64,000 nt of DNA from Streptosporangium roseum DSM 43021 (lineage in GTDB: Bacteria; Actinomycetota; Actinomycetes; Streptosporangiales; Streptosporangiaceae), in the NCBI RefSeq assembly GCF_000024865.1, contig NC_013595.1:8556001-8620000 (forward strand), written 5' to 3'. Shown here one piece after another: positions 40,194-49,149 of the stretch. Under the pieces are notes generated by a model that saw nothing but the letters and a program-made list of their open reading frames with translations, was not told where the DNA came from and made no database searches. Position 1 is the stretch's first letter; every line of letters starts with the position of its first letter. A program made the position numbers and the translations under genes.

Positions 40194-41182
40194 CGGGCTG
40201 CCACCTGCCCGCGCCACGGCATGGCCAGCCGCTCCACGCCCCGGATGGCCAGGTCGATCAGCAGGCCGAGCACCGCGTAGATCAGGATGCACAGGACCAT
40301 GTAGTCGCTGCGGTAGTACTGCTGGGCGAGGGTGACGAGGTAGCCGATCCCCTCGGTGGCGCCGATCTGCTCGGCGGCGATCAGGCCGGTGAGCGAGACC
40401 GACAGGCAGATGCGCAGGGCCATGAGGATGTTCGGCAGCGCGGTCGGGATGATGACCCCGAGGGCCAGCCGGGCGCCGGTGAGCCCGAACCCCCGGGCGG
40501 CCTCGACGGTCTTGCGGTCCACGCCGCGGACGCCGAGATAGGAGTAGGCGTACATCGGACCGACCGCGGCGACCGCGATCAGCACCACCTTGAACGTCTC
40601 CTCGACGCCGAACCAGGAGATGAACAGCGGGACCAGCGCCAGGAACGGCACGGCCCGCTTCATCTGCATGGTCGGGTCGATCAGCTCCTCGCCGAGGGCC
40701 GACAGCCCCGCGACCACGCCGAGCAGCAGGCCGATGCCGCCGCCGGCGAGGACGCCGAGCCCCGCCCGCCGGGCCGAGGCCAGCAGGTAGTCGCCGAGCT
40801 GCCCGGTGGCGACCAGCTCGCCCAGCGCGCCGAGGACGGCGCCGGGGCCGGCGAGGACATCCGGGGAGATGGCCCCGCTGCCCGTGCCGTACCACCAGGC
40901 GGCGACCAGCAGCAGCGGGACCGTGACCCTGACGGCGGTGGAGACGGCGGGACGGCGGCGGCGCGAGCCCAGGTAGCGAGGCGGTTCGAGATCCCCGGGC
41001 GGCGCTGCGCCCGGGGACGCGGCGGCCGGGGACGCAGCGATCGGAGACGCAGCGATCGGAGACGCGGCGGCTGATGATGTGGCGGCCGTGGATGCGGCGG
41101 CCGGGGACGCAGCGATCGGGGACGCGGCGGCCGTTCCTTCCGCTGACGCGGGGGGAGCCTGGGCGACCCTTTCGAGGGTCAT
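40190..41182 (-). CDS. Sulfonate-type ABC transporter permease (SsuC-like) with Ala/Ser/Pro repeat N-terminus
   Basis: 330 residues. Six TM segments and the EAA loop 'EAARGFGLTGARLALGVIIP' mark a BPD-type permease; 'GLIAAEQIGATEGIGYLV' is typical of the SsuC/TauC branch. Residues about 14-58 are a repeat of PIAAS/PAAAS units not needed for the fold, mirrored by 18-bp DNA repeats around 41020-41130. ATG 41182 overlaps the SBP stop. Confidence 0.9.
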   Translation of the reverse strand: MTLERVAQAPPASAEGTAAASPIAASPAAASTAATSSAAASPIAASPIAASPAAASPGAAPPGDLEPPRYLGSRRRRPAVSTAVRVTVPLLLVAAWWYGTGSGAISPDVLAGPGAVLGALGELVATGQLGDYLLASARRAGLGVLAGGGIGLLLGVVAGLSALGEELIDPTMQMKRAVPFLALVPLFISWFGVEETFKVVLIAVAAVGPMYAYSYLGVRGVDRKTVEAARGFGLTGARLALGVIIPTALPNILMALRICLSVSLTGLIAAEQIGATEGIGYLVTLAQQYYRSDYMVLCILIYAVLGLLIDLAIRGVERLAMPWRGQVAAR

Positions 41183-42228
41183 GCCGCCGGCTTCAGGTCG
41201 AGGATGACGTCGCCGGGATTCACCGTGCCCGGCAGCACGCCGTACTTCTGGAAGATCCCGGCCACGTCGGTCACGAACGCGCCGTCGGCGGCGGTGGCGA
41301 AGCGGGGCACGTTGGCGTACCTGGCCTTGGCGACCTCCTCGGCCAGACGCGGCCCGGAGACGGCGGTCGGCCCCTGGGTGAGGAAGACGTTCTGGAACCT
41401 CTCCGGGTTCTGCCTGGCCTCGGCGGTGAGCTCCTGCAGGACCTTGAAGTAGACGCGGACCACCTCGGGGTGCTCCTTCAGCAGTTCCACCCGGGCGGCC
41501 TGCATGTTGAGGTCCTTGTCCGGCAGGTCCCGGCCGTGCACGAGGACCCTCGCCCCCTTGGCGACCACCTCCGGATAGGCCCGGACGATCGCCCACCAGG
41601 CGTCCACCTTGCCGGTGGCGAAGGCCGAGGCGCCCTGATCGGGGTTGAGGTAGACCCGCTTGACCTGGTCGGCGGGGACCCCCGCCTCCTGCAGGGCCAG
41701 CAGCAGCAGATACTCCCCGCGCCCGCCCTTGTTGACCGCGACCTGCTTGCCGGCCAGGTCCTTGACGCTCTTGACCGGGCTGTCGGGCTTGACGACGAGC
41801 CCGTCGGTCTGCGGTGCGGCCGGGTCGGTCACCGGGTCGGTGAAGGCGAAGATCTTGATGTCTTTGCTGTTGGCGAGGTAGCCGAGGACGGGCGAGATGG
41901 CCCCCTCCAGCACGTTGATCGATCCGGAGCGGACCGCGTCGATCGTGGCGGTGAACGAGGCGTACGATCCGCCCCACTCGACCTTCGCCCCGATCTCGGC
42001 CAGCCGCTTCTCGAGGATCCCCTCCTTCTTCGCCACCGCCAGCGGCCCCGCGTTCCCCGGATCCTTGATCTTGAGTACGGCCCCGCCGCCCCCGCTCCCC
42101 GCTGCTGCCGCCGCTGTCGTCGTCTTGCCGGTGCCGGTCGCGGCGCCTCCGCAGGCGGCGGTGAGCGCCGCGACCGAAAGTGCCGCGACCGCGACCGCGG
42201 CGCGTGTCCGTCGACGAGATGTCCACAT
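41179..42228 (-). CDS. Sulfonate-type ABC substrate-binding lipoprotein (SsuA-like)
   Basis: 349 residues from ATG 42228 (AGGGGCC upstream). Lipoprotein signal with lipobox LTAACGG. Body: 'SYASFTATIDAVRSGSINVL', 'VKSVKDLAGKQVAVNKGGRG', 'FATGKVDAWWAIVRAYPEVV', the NMT1/SsuA pattern. It delivers a sulfonate-like molecule to the permease. First gene of the seven-gene minus-strand cluster; the promoter should lie in the gap 42229-42530. Confidence 0.93.
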   Translation of the reverse strand: MWTSRRRTRAAVAVAALSVAALTAACGGAATGTGKTTTAAAAAGSGGGGAVLKIKDPGNAGPLAVAKKEGILEKRLAEIGAKVEWGGSYASFTATIDAVRSGSINVLEGAISPVLGYLANSKDIKIFAFTDPVTDPAAPQTDGLVVKPDSPVKSVKDLAGKQVAVNKGGRGEYLLLLALQEAGVPADQVKRVYLNPDQGASAFATGKVDAWWAIVRAYPEVVAKGARVLVHGRDLPDKDLNMQAARVELLKEHPEVVRVYFKVLQELTAEARQNPERFQNVFLTQGPTAVSGPRLAEEVAKARYANVPRFATAADGAFVTDVAGIFQKYGVLPGTVNPGDVILDLKPAA

Positions 42229-42958
42229 GATGATTGGCCCCTTACAGATCTGAGAGCGGAGATGCGCGCACGCCCGGCGTGGTGACGCGATGAGGGCGTG
42301 CGGAGGACGTCCGGGAGACATCCGGGCAACGTGCGGGACACGTCCGGGAACGGACGCGGACGTGGGAAGGCGTTCGGAAGAGGGGGCGGGAGCTCAACGT
42401 GGAAGACGGAGCGCCCTTACGGACAGAGACTGCTGTCCAGGCGCATGAAGTCGACGACCCGGCGGAGGGTCAGAGGGACATACGGCACATTTCCTATATT
42501 TCAGGTAGGTTTAATCTAAGTCAAGCCCCGGTCCGCATGATGACACTCGGAGCCGGCCTCCGCGGGACCGCTCGGGGTGTGGCGACCACGGCGGCCGACG
42601 GACATCGAGGCAGCCCAGGGATCACAACGATCATCAGAAGCGAGAGCACCCGGGGACCACGACGATCATCGGGTGCGAGAGCACCCGGGATCGCGACGGC
42701 CACCAGGCCCGGGATCGTCCGGGTGCCCGACGGTCATCGGGCGCGGAGGCGTCCCGAGGGCCCGACGGCCATCGGATGCGGAAGCGCCGGGGGCGGCGGC
42801 GGTCATCGGATGCGAAGGCGCCGGGCACCCGGGGAGGCGGCGGCATGCGAAAGGGCGGGCCGTCGCTCGACGACCCGCCCCATGAGAGCTCTGTCCGGCG
42901 CGCGGCCGGGGTCCCGGAAAGCGCGGAGAGGCGCTGGCGAAGCACTACCGGGCAGGTC
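42229..42958. repeat. Gene-free 730-base region with degenerate 35-bp repeats
   Basis: Degenerate units beginning CGATCATCG or CGGTCATCGG occur at about 42628, 42663, 42730, 42765 and 42800, each with a GTGCGnnAGCGCCCGGG-like core. Open frames run through them on both strands but have no codon bias or start with a ribosome site, so I call no gene. The A/T-rich stretch 42490-42525 (TATATTTCAGGTAGGTTTAA) is the probable promoter region of the organosulfur operon. Confidence 0.6.
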
Positions 42959-43540
42959 TCAGCCGCAGTGCCGACCCGTCTGGTACTCCGACACTCGGGC
43001 CTTGCTCTCCAGGAACCTCTTCACGCTCTTGCTGATCCCGCCCGTGACCCCCCTCCCTATCCCCGTCCCCACCCCCGTTCCGATCCCCGCCCCGGAGGAG
43101 CGCATTTCACCGTAGAAATCGATGCAACTGCCCTTCGCGTATACATAGACCGGCCCTGCGTAACGGGTGTAGTTCCGCCCGGGACCGTCCCATTTCCACT
43201 CGTCGGACCCGCTCTTTCTCAGTGCCGCGGTGATGTGGTTGAAGGCGCCCTGCGGATAACCGGCGGCCGGATGCACGATGATGCAGTTCTGGCCGGTGGA
43301 GTTGCTGTAGTAGACGTCGATGCCGCCGACCTCGGCCCCCTGGCTCCGGATCGGCCAGGTCCTGACGAGGCCGAAGGAGCCTCCGCAGTGGTTCGGCTCC
43401 GCGGCGGCGCCCGCCGGGGAGACCGCGATCGGGCCGGCGACGGCCAGCGCGGTCACGCCGGCCAGGGACGCGAGGCGCCGCGACCAGGTGTGCGTACGGC
43501 GTCCGCCCGAGATCCGGCGGGTCGGGGAGAGAGGGGTCAT
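42959..43540 (-). CDS. Secreted protein of unknown function
   Basis: 193 residues from ATG 43540 (GGAGG 5 bases upstream). Long twin-Arg-like but mostly Sec-type signal peptide ('RRLASLAGVTALAVAGPIAV', ending AGAAA). Mature part with four cysteines, 'VYYSNSTGQNCIIVHPAAG', and a Gly-rich C-terminal stretch (GAGIGTGVGTGIGRGV) before the last Cys. No family recognised. Confidence 0.75.
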   Translation of the reverse strand: MTPLSPTRRISGGRRTHTWSRRLASLAGVTALAVAGPIAVSPAGAAAEPNHCGGSFGLVRTWPIRSQGAEVGGIDVYYSNSTGQNCIIVHPAAGYPQGAFNHITAALRKSGSDEWKWDGPGRNYTRYAGPVYVYAKGSCIDFYGEMRSSGAGIGTGVGTGIGRGVTGGISKSVKRFLESKARVSEYQTGRHCG

Positions 43541-43677
43541 GGCAGCCTCCGAGGCGCTCCGGGAACCGGTGGACACCACGCTCCGCCCGCGCCGATTGTC
43601 CATCAACAATCTCGCCGGTAACTGCGTCTAAACAGCGGACAATGCATTTTGCCGCGGTCAATCAGGGGAGCGAGCGC

Positions 43678-44535
43678 ATGGGCGGTCCAGGGCGTCCACA
43701 GGGAAGTCTGAAGGGTGAGACGGAGCAGGCCAACGCACTGGCGGATTTCCTGCGCGAGCTCACCGGCGGTGCCACCGTCCGCCAACTGGGCGAGCGATAC
43801 AGAACCGGCAAAACAAGCTGGGGCGAATACCGTTCCGGGGTCAAAATCATTCCGCTCCATCTGCTGGAACGGATCATTCACGACCAGGTACGCGACCCCC
43901 GTCCCCGTGCCGCCCTCCTGGCCAAGGCCAGATGCCTGCACGACGAGGCAGAAGCCGCCGGGAGGGGCCCGCACTCCACCCTCGGGACGCGGCCATCGGC
44001 GAGAAGAGGCCCGCATGCCCCTACCGGGCCGGAGAGGTCCCCCGCCGGACCGGGAAAATCCGCTGCCGGGCCGGGGAAGTCCGCTGCCGGGCCGGGGAAG
44101 TCCGCTGCCGGATCGGCGAAATCCGCGCGTCCTGTCCCGTCCGGACGATCCACCGGACGGGACAGGACGGACGTCCCTGCCGACCAGAGCCCTCCCGGTC
44201 CGGGAGTTGTCCGCGAGAAGCCGACCGGCCCCGCGGACAATCCAGGAGACAACGGCGGCGTTAGTGGTAGCGGTGCCGGTGACACCAGGGCTGGTGCCGG
44301 TGGTATCGATGCTGGGGCTGGTGTCAATGGTGTCGGTGCTGGTGCCAGGGCCGATGCCGGTAGTGCCGGGACTGGGGCTGGGGCTGGTGGTGACGCGGCG
44401 GGCACCGACCATCGGGAGTCCTTCGCCGGGCGGCGGCCCATGCTCCGGGTTCTCCTGCTCGCGGCGGGATCCGCGCTGGCGGTGGCCGCCGGCGTCCTCG
44501 TGACGGCCTGCCGCCGGCCCCGGAGATCGCCGTGA
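43678..44535 (+). CDS. HTH-domain protein with disordered repeat region and C-terminal membrane anchor
   Basis: 285 residues from ATG 43678 (GGGGAG upstream; ATG 43642 has none). The first 70 residues form an XRE-like helical domain ('ALADFLRELTGGATVRQLGE', 'SWGEYRSGVKIIPLHLLERI'). A low-complexity stretch follows with three AGPGKSA units and later Gly/Ala runs, then one TM segment ('MLRVLLLAAGSALAVAAGVL') and a short basic tail. Proteins with this plan occur widely in Streptosporangiaceae; role unknown. Confidence 0.75.
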   Translation: MGGPGRPQGSLKGETEQANALADFLRELTGGATVRQLGERYRTGKTSWGEYRSGVKIIPLHLLERIIHDQVRDPRPRAALLAKARCLHDEAEAAGRGPHSTLGTRPSARRGPHAPTGPERSPAGPGKSAAGPGKSAAGPGKSAAGSAKSARPVPSGRSTGRDRTDVPADQSPPGPGVVREKPTGPADNPGDNGGVSGSGAGDTRAGAGGIDAGAGVNGVGAGARADAGSAGTGAGAGGDAAGTDHRESFAGRRPMLRVLLLAAGSALAVAAGVLVTACRRPRRSP

Positions 44536-44722
44536 CGGCCTGCCGCCGGCCCCGGAGGTCACCGGCTCGTCCCTGTTCCAGGAGGTGGAGCGGAGAAATA
44601 CCACAGACGTACCAGAAGATGCCGTATTAGCCTGGACCGCAGCCCTCTCGTCATACCTCCCGAGGCCGCCACTGAGCTTCCCGTTGCCCGCCGGCAGCCG
44701 ACGGAGGCCCAAGGAGTTGATC

Positions 44723-45838
44723 GTGCGCCGTCCCATCGATGAACTGCCGGAGCACCGCAGCCGCGTGAGAGGTTGCCTCCTGGGCGGCGCGCTCGGCGAC
44801 GCGCTCGGAGCTCCCGTCGAGTTCGATTCGCTCGGCGAGATCCGCAGGCGGTACGGCCCCGCGGGCCTGACCGAGCCGGCCCCCGACCGGTTCGGCAGGG
44901 TCGGCCTGATCACCGATGACACCCAGATGACGCTGTTCACCGTGGAGGGGCTGATCCGCGGAGACGACGCCACCGCCGTACAGCGGGCCTACCTGCGCTG
45001 GCTGGACACCCAGCAGCACCCCTCCCCGCCGCCCGCGGACGGTGGGTTCCGTACCGGCCGGCTACGCGAGCAGGGGTGGCTCTACTCCCGGCGGGCCCCC
45101 GGCAACGCCTGCCTGTCAGGCCTGCGCCACAGAGAGGCAGTCGCTCCCGCGCGGTTCGGTGAGCCGGGACCGGTCAACCCCGGCTCCAAAGGGTGCGGAA
45201 CGGTCATGCGCTCGGCTCCCTTCGGGCTCCGGGCGCGGAGTGCCCGGCACGCGTTCGAGCTGGCCGCCGAGTGCGCCCAGATCACCCACGGCCACCCCAC
45301 CGGCTACCTCGCCGCGGGCGCCTTCGCCGCCGTCGTCCACTACCTGACGGAAGCCGGCACCCCGGAGGCCGGCACCCCGGAGAGGGAGGAACCACTCGCG
45401 CGGGCCGTACGGAGGGCGATGGACCTGCTGTCGGCCTATCCCTCCCACAAGGAGACCACCGAGGCCCTGCGCGCCGCCGTGTCCCTCGCGGCGGAAGGCG
45501 CCCCGAGCCCGGAGAGGGTCGAGTCGCTCGGCGGGGCGTGGATCGCCGAGGAGGCACTCGCGATCGCGGTCTACTGCGCGCTGGTCAACCCCGGGCCCCA
45601 CGACGTCCGGCAGGCGTTGCTGCTCGCGGTCAACCACTCCGGTGACAGCGACTCCACCGGCGCCGTCTGCGGCAACCTCCTGGGCGCTCTCCACGGCGAG
45701 GCCGCGCTTCCCCGCGACTGGCTCGCCCATCTCGAAGGCCGTGACGCCATCACCGGACTCGCCGACGACTTCGCGGCCCAGTCCGCCGACGGCCACGAGG
45801 CCACCGACGGCTGGCTCATGAAGTACCCCGAAGACTGA
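44723..45838 (+). CDS. ADP-ribosylglycohydrolase
   Basis: 371 residues from GTG 44723 with AAGGAG 6 bases upstream. 'VRGCLLGGALGDALGAPVEF', 'GLITDDTQMTLFTVEGLIRG' (first metal ligands), 'THGHPTGYLAAGAFAAVVHY' and 'NHSGDSDSTGAVCGNLLGAL' (second metal site DSD) are all present, so it should hydrolyse ADP-ribose from proteins or small molecules. No ADP-ribosyltransferase is adjacent. Confidence 0.93.
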   Translation: MRRPIDELPEHRSRVRGCLLGGALGDALGAPVEFDSLGEIRRRYGPAGLTEPAPDRFGRVGLITDDTQMTLFTVEGLIRGDDATAVQRAYLRWLDTQQHPSPPPADGGFRTGRLREQGWLYSRRAPGNACLSGLRHREAVAPARFGEPGPVNPGSKGCGTVMRSAPFGLRARSARHAFELAAECAQITHGHPTGYLAAGAFAAVVHYLTEAGTPEAGTPEREEPLARAVRRAMDLLSAYPSHKETTEALRAAVSLAAEGAPSPERVESLGGAWIAEEALAIAVYCALVNPGPHDVRQALLLAVNHSGDSDSTGAVCGNLLGALHGEAALPRDWLAHLEGRDAITGLADDFAAQSADGHEATDGWLMKYPED

Positions 45839-46016
45839 CCCGGCCCCGAAAGGGATCCGTCCCCGGGTGTGACCGACGTCACCGAATCACGCTCACCGCA
45901 AGAAAGGAGGGCGGCCGGGAACGAGGACGGGCCACTCCGGCCGGCAACCAATCGGAGGAAACATCGCGCGGCCCCGGCCTGTCGCGCGATCCGAGCCTCC
46001 CCTCGTGACGTGGAGA

Positions 46017-46039
46017 TCCGACCTGAGGGGGAGGTCGGA
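46017..46039. terminator. Hairpin between the hydrolase and the HNH gene
   Basis: TCCGACCT (46017-46024) and AGGTCGGA (46032-46039), 7-base loop, in the gap between convergent genes. Confidence 0.6.
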
Positions 46040-46091
46040 GTACGGGAGAGACCAGACGTAGTTTCGAACCGAACGGGTCACCCGCCGGCGT

Positions 46092-46988
46092 TCAGGCGCT
46101 CCGGGCGGGCGTGCGGAAGACCTGCCGGCCGTGCCAGTCGATGTGGTCGGACTCGACGGCGTCCATACCCGGTTGCGGGTCGCGGACGGGTTGCCCGGCC
46201 AGGGACAGCACCATGTCCCGCGCCGACGCCGACCGGCCGACGAACCTGGCCGAGACGGTGACGGTGCGGTCAGGTGCCAGTCCCAGGACTCCCTTGTCGA
46301 ACAGCTTGTGGTGGATGGCGCACAGGCACAGCCCGTTGGCCAGGTCGTCGGGGCCGTCGAAGGCCCACCAGCGCACGTGGGCCGCGTCCAGCCCGACCGC
46401 GGTGCCGTCCAGCCAGCCGTCGTAGGCGCAGAACGCGCAGGCGTACTCGTAGGCCATGAGCACCTTGTCGCGGAAGGCGGGGTCACGACGTACGGCGGGG
46501 GCGGGGACGGGCCTGGCCATGGGGACGGTCTCCAGGCCGTCCAGGTCCAGGCCGGCCAGCCGGCAGATGTCGGCGTGCAGCGAGGGCGGGAAATTCGCGT
46601 CCAGCAGGAAATGGGCGATCCCGGCCGCCAGGCGGGGGTCTTCCACGAGGGCGCGGGCGAGGTCGGGGTGGAGCCGGCCGGTGGCCTGGCCGGCGCGCAG
46701 GCGGCCCAGCTCCGGGCCGGGACTGCCGGGGCCCGTGACGGTGTCGACCAGCCACAGGCCGTCGCTGGTCAGGTGGTGGAACGGGTAGCCGGGACTGGTG
46801 TCCCGCGGTGGGCCGTACTCCTTGAGCAGCCGCTTGAGATCGGCCTCGGCGGCGCTGAAGGGGATCGGCAGGTTGCCATGCCGCTGGAAACGGCCCAGGA
46901 CGTACAGCAGCAGGAGCGGCTTGTGCGGCGCCCGCTCGCCACCGCGCGTCCAGCGCCGGATCCCGGCGATCCGCTCGATCCAGTCCAT
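46092..46988 (-). CDS. HNH restriction enzyme of the phosphorothioate-binding (SBD-HNH) type
   Basis: 298 residues. The N-terminal half matches the sulfur-binding domain of ScoMcrA/SprMcrA-type enzymes ('ERAPHKPLLLLYVLGRFQRH', 'PFHHLTSDGLWLVD'). The C-terminal HNH domain has Cys pair 'CAFCAYDG', 'GLDAAHVRWWAFDGPDDLAN', 'GLCLCAIHHKLFDKGVLG'. Such enzymes cut DNA carrying phosphorothioate (dnd) modification and sometimes methylcytosine. No dnd genes are in the window, consistent with a defence against modified foreign DNA. Confidence 0.87.
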   Translation of the reverse strand: MDWIERIAGIRRWTRGGERAPHKPLLLLYVLGRFQRHGNLPIPFSAAEADLKRLLKEYGPPRDTSPGYPFHHLTSDGLWLVDTVTGPGSPGPELGRLRAGQATGRLHPDLARALVEDPRLAAGIAHFLLDANFPPSLHADICRLAGLDLDGLETVPMARPVPAPAVRRDPAFRDKVLMAYEYACAFCAYDGWLDGTAVGLDAAHVRWWAFDGPDDLANGLCLCAIHHKLFDKGVLGLAPDRTVTVSARFVGRSASARDMVLSLAGQPVRDPQPGMDAVESDHIDWHGRQVFRTPARSA

Positions 46989-47187
46989 GATCGATCAGTT
47001 TATGGCGATCACGGCAGGCCGCGACAGGTGCCGGCCGAGCCCCGGGCCGCCGTCCGGTGGCGGGCGTGCCGGACGGCTGCCGGCTGGTGCCGGAGGACTG
47101 GGCCGGCGGTGGACCGGCGCCAGAGGGTTGTGGGCCAGTGCCGGACGGCTGGCGGGTGGTACTCGGACGGCTGCCTGCCGGTGCCGG

Positions 47188-48999
47188 TCACGGGTCGGTC
47201 CGCTTGCGGTGGACGACGACCTCGTCCCCGCGCCCCGGATACGCCATGATCAGCAGCCGCTGCCCGCCGCGTTTCTCGCCCTTCCATGGAAACCAGGCGT
47301 AGTGGACACGGATCCGGTAGTCGCCGCTCCTGCCATGGAGGGCGAGGTCGGGGAGCTCGGCACCGCCCATCGTGTCGCGAAGTATGATCTCGCCGGTCGG
47401 GCTGCGGTAGCCGACCTCGACGACGTGGTGCCACCCCTTGGTCTCCACGGGCGGGCGACGCCTGTAGGTCTCGGTCGTGACGCAGGTCACGACGTCGGAG
47501 TGGACGTCGATCACCATGTGGCCGGGGAGCGCGGCCACCAGCCCGTTCTTCTCCAGGAGCTCGTACAGGCCGTCCTCGAAAGGGTCGTTTTCGCCGTCCT
47601 CCTCATATGCCTCCACGCTGCCGTAGTCCGTCCACAGGGGTTCCCTGCGCACCGACGCCGACTCCGTCCTGATCAGGGGGCGGTGGCGAGGCGCCGCGTC
47701 GCACATGCGCTGCTCCTCCGCCTCCCGCTCCGCGATCTCGCGGTCCTCCGCGTCGATCGCCGCCTTGACGATCGCGGCGGCGCGCGGGCAGATCTCGTCG
47801 AGGGTGTAGGTCAGCCCGCGCACGTCGACGCCACTGCTCTCGCGGACGCGGACGATCTCCCGCGGGTCGTTCCGCGTGTAGACGCCGCACAGCCGGTGCC
47901 CGTACGCCACCAGCGCCAGGTCGGGCGTGCTCTGACTGAACGGCGACCCGTCGGACCCGCGCACCTCGCACACGAAGGCCGTCTCCCCGGTCATCGGGCG
48001 GGACTCGACGTGCCGGCCGTACTCCCCGACTGCGGACCGGGCCCGCTCGCAGTCGCTCCGCGAGGTGAACGGGCCGCGCGCGTGGTCCGCCGCCGGGAGG
48101 AGGAAGAGCGTCACGACCGCGGCGACCGGCAGCGGCCACCGTCCGAGCGAGACCCTGCCCGGGACCGGCCTCTCCCGGCGCGGTACGGCTCCCGCGTGCG
48201 GGCCCGCGAGATCGTGGGCGGACCGGGCCAGCCACACCAGCATGAAGGTGGCGCGCGCACCGGAGACGCCGAGGATCACGGTGAAAGCGGGGGCGCTGAA
48301 GCTGTCGAAGCCACCGAGTGCCAGCGGCATGACGAGAAACGGCAGCAGCATGCTCGCGGCCCCCGACCACACGGTGCCCCTGCCCCACCGGCCGTCCCTC
48401 GCCTGGGCCACGAGGATCAGGGCCATCCAGAGCGACCAGAGTAGCCCGGCAAGGTCGAAGATCTGCTCGACGGCACGGACGCCGAGCTCGTCGAACACCT
48501 CCTCGCCGATCGAGCCCACCACGCCGAGCGTCCCGGCCGCGAGCGCGACAGACCTCAGCGCCCGGGGGGCGCCGTCCAGCACCCGGTGGAACAGCACCAC
48601 GAGGGCGAGTCGCCCGACATCCCGGGCGATGTCCACCCACCAGGGCGACGGGAGGAAGAAGACCACGTAGTAGGTCAGCTGGACGGCCAGGTAGGCGTAG
48701 AGCACCCTCCGCAGCCGGCGGACGCGCCTGTCCGGTCCGGCGTCCTGGCCGGCCACCCGCCCCCGGAGGATCTGCCACAGGGCCCAGCCCTGCATCCCTC
48801 CGAGCAGGACCAGGGGCAGCACGTACCACCCCGGTTCCAAGGGCCTCCACCACCGGCGGATCACGAGCCACCAGACGACCTCGCCATCGCCGCTCACCGC
48901 CGCGATGACGCCGAACACGACGACCGCGGTCACATAGCCACCTGCCAGAAGGGTGGCAGGCCATCCGAAGCGATAGCGGCCGAGACGACGGGGGCGCAC
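47188..48999 (-). CDS. Large membrane protein of unknown function
   Basis: 603 residues from GTG 48999 (AGGGAAG upstream). About eight hydrophobic segments in the first 310 residues, then a soluble part of nearly 300 residues with two cysteines in 'SRSDCERARSAVGEY' and 'TAFVCEVRGS', an acidic linker (EEDGENDPFEDG) and a beta-rich end. No family recognised. The gap downstream (46989-47187) has degenerate GC-rich repeats around GGTGCCGGACGGCTG. Confidence 0.72.
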   Translation of the reverse strand: MRPRRLGRYRFGWPATLLAGGYVTAVVVFGVIAAVSGDGEVVWWLVIRRWWRPLEPGWYVLPLVLLGGMQGWALWQILRGRVAGQDAGPDRRVRRLRRVLYAYLAVQLTYYVVFFLPSPWWVDIARDVGRLALVVLFHRVLDGAPRALRSVALAAGTLGVVGSIGEEVFDELGVRAVEQIFDLAGLLWSLWMALILVAQARDGRWGRGTVWSGAASMLLPFLVMPLALGGFDSFSAPAFTVILGVSGARATFMLVWLARSAHDLAGPHAGAVPRRERPVPGRVSLGRWPLPVAAVVTLFLLPAADHARGPFTSRSDCERARSAVGEYGRHVESRPMTGETAFVCEVRGSDGSPFSQSTPDLALVAYGHRLCGVYTRNDPREIVRVRESSGVDVRGLTYTLDEICPRAAAIVKAAIDAEDREIAEREAEEQRMCDAAPRHRPLIRTESASVRREPLWTDYGSVEAYEEDGENDPFEDGLYELLEKNGLVAALPGHMVIDVHSDVVTCVTTETYRRRPPVETKGWHHVVEVGYRSPTGEIILRDTMGGAELPDLALHGRSGDYRIRVHYAWFPWKGEKRGGQRLLIMAYPGRGDEVVVHRKRTDP

Positions 49000-49149
49000 G
49001 TGGACTTCCCTGGGGGTGAGAAGAAGGGTCAGGCTTGGGGGTGGGAAGAAGGATCAGGTCTGGGGGACGAGAAAAGGATCAAGCCGGCAAAGCGCCCAAC
49101 CCTAACGGGCTGTTTCCGTGAAGTCGATCAACGATCCGCCCCGGCGCTC

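Noticed and set aside
42399..43115. Plus-strand frame across the gap upstream of the organosulfur operon
   Set aside because: It is made of degenerate DNA repeats, has no ribosome site, and runs into the secreted-protein gene on the other strand.
46989..47187. Possible gene between the HNH enzyme and the large membrane protein
   Set aside because: Only degenerate GGTGCCGGACGGCTG-like repeats are present; frames are repeat-derived.
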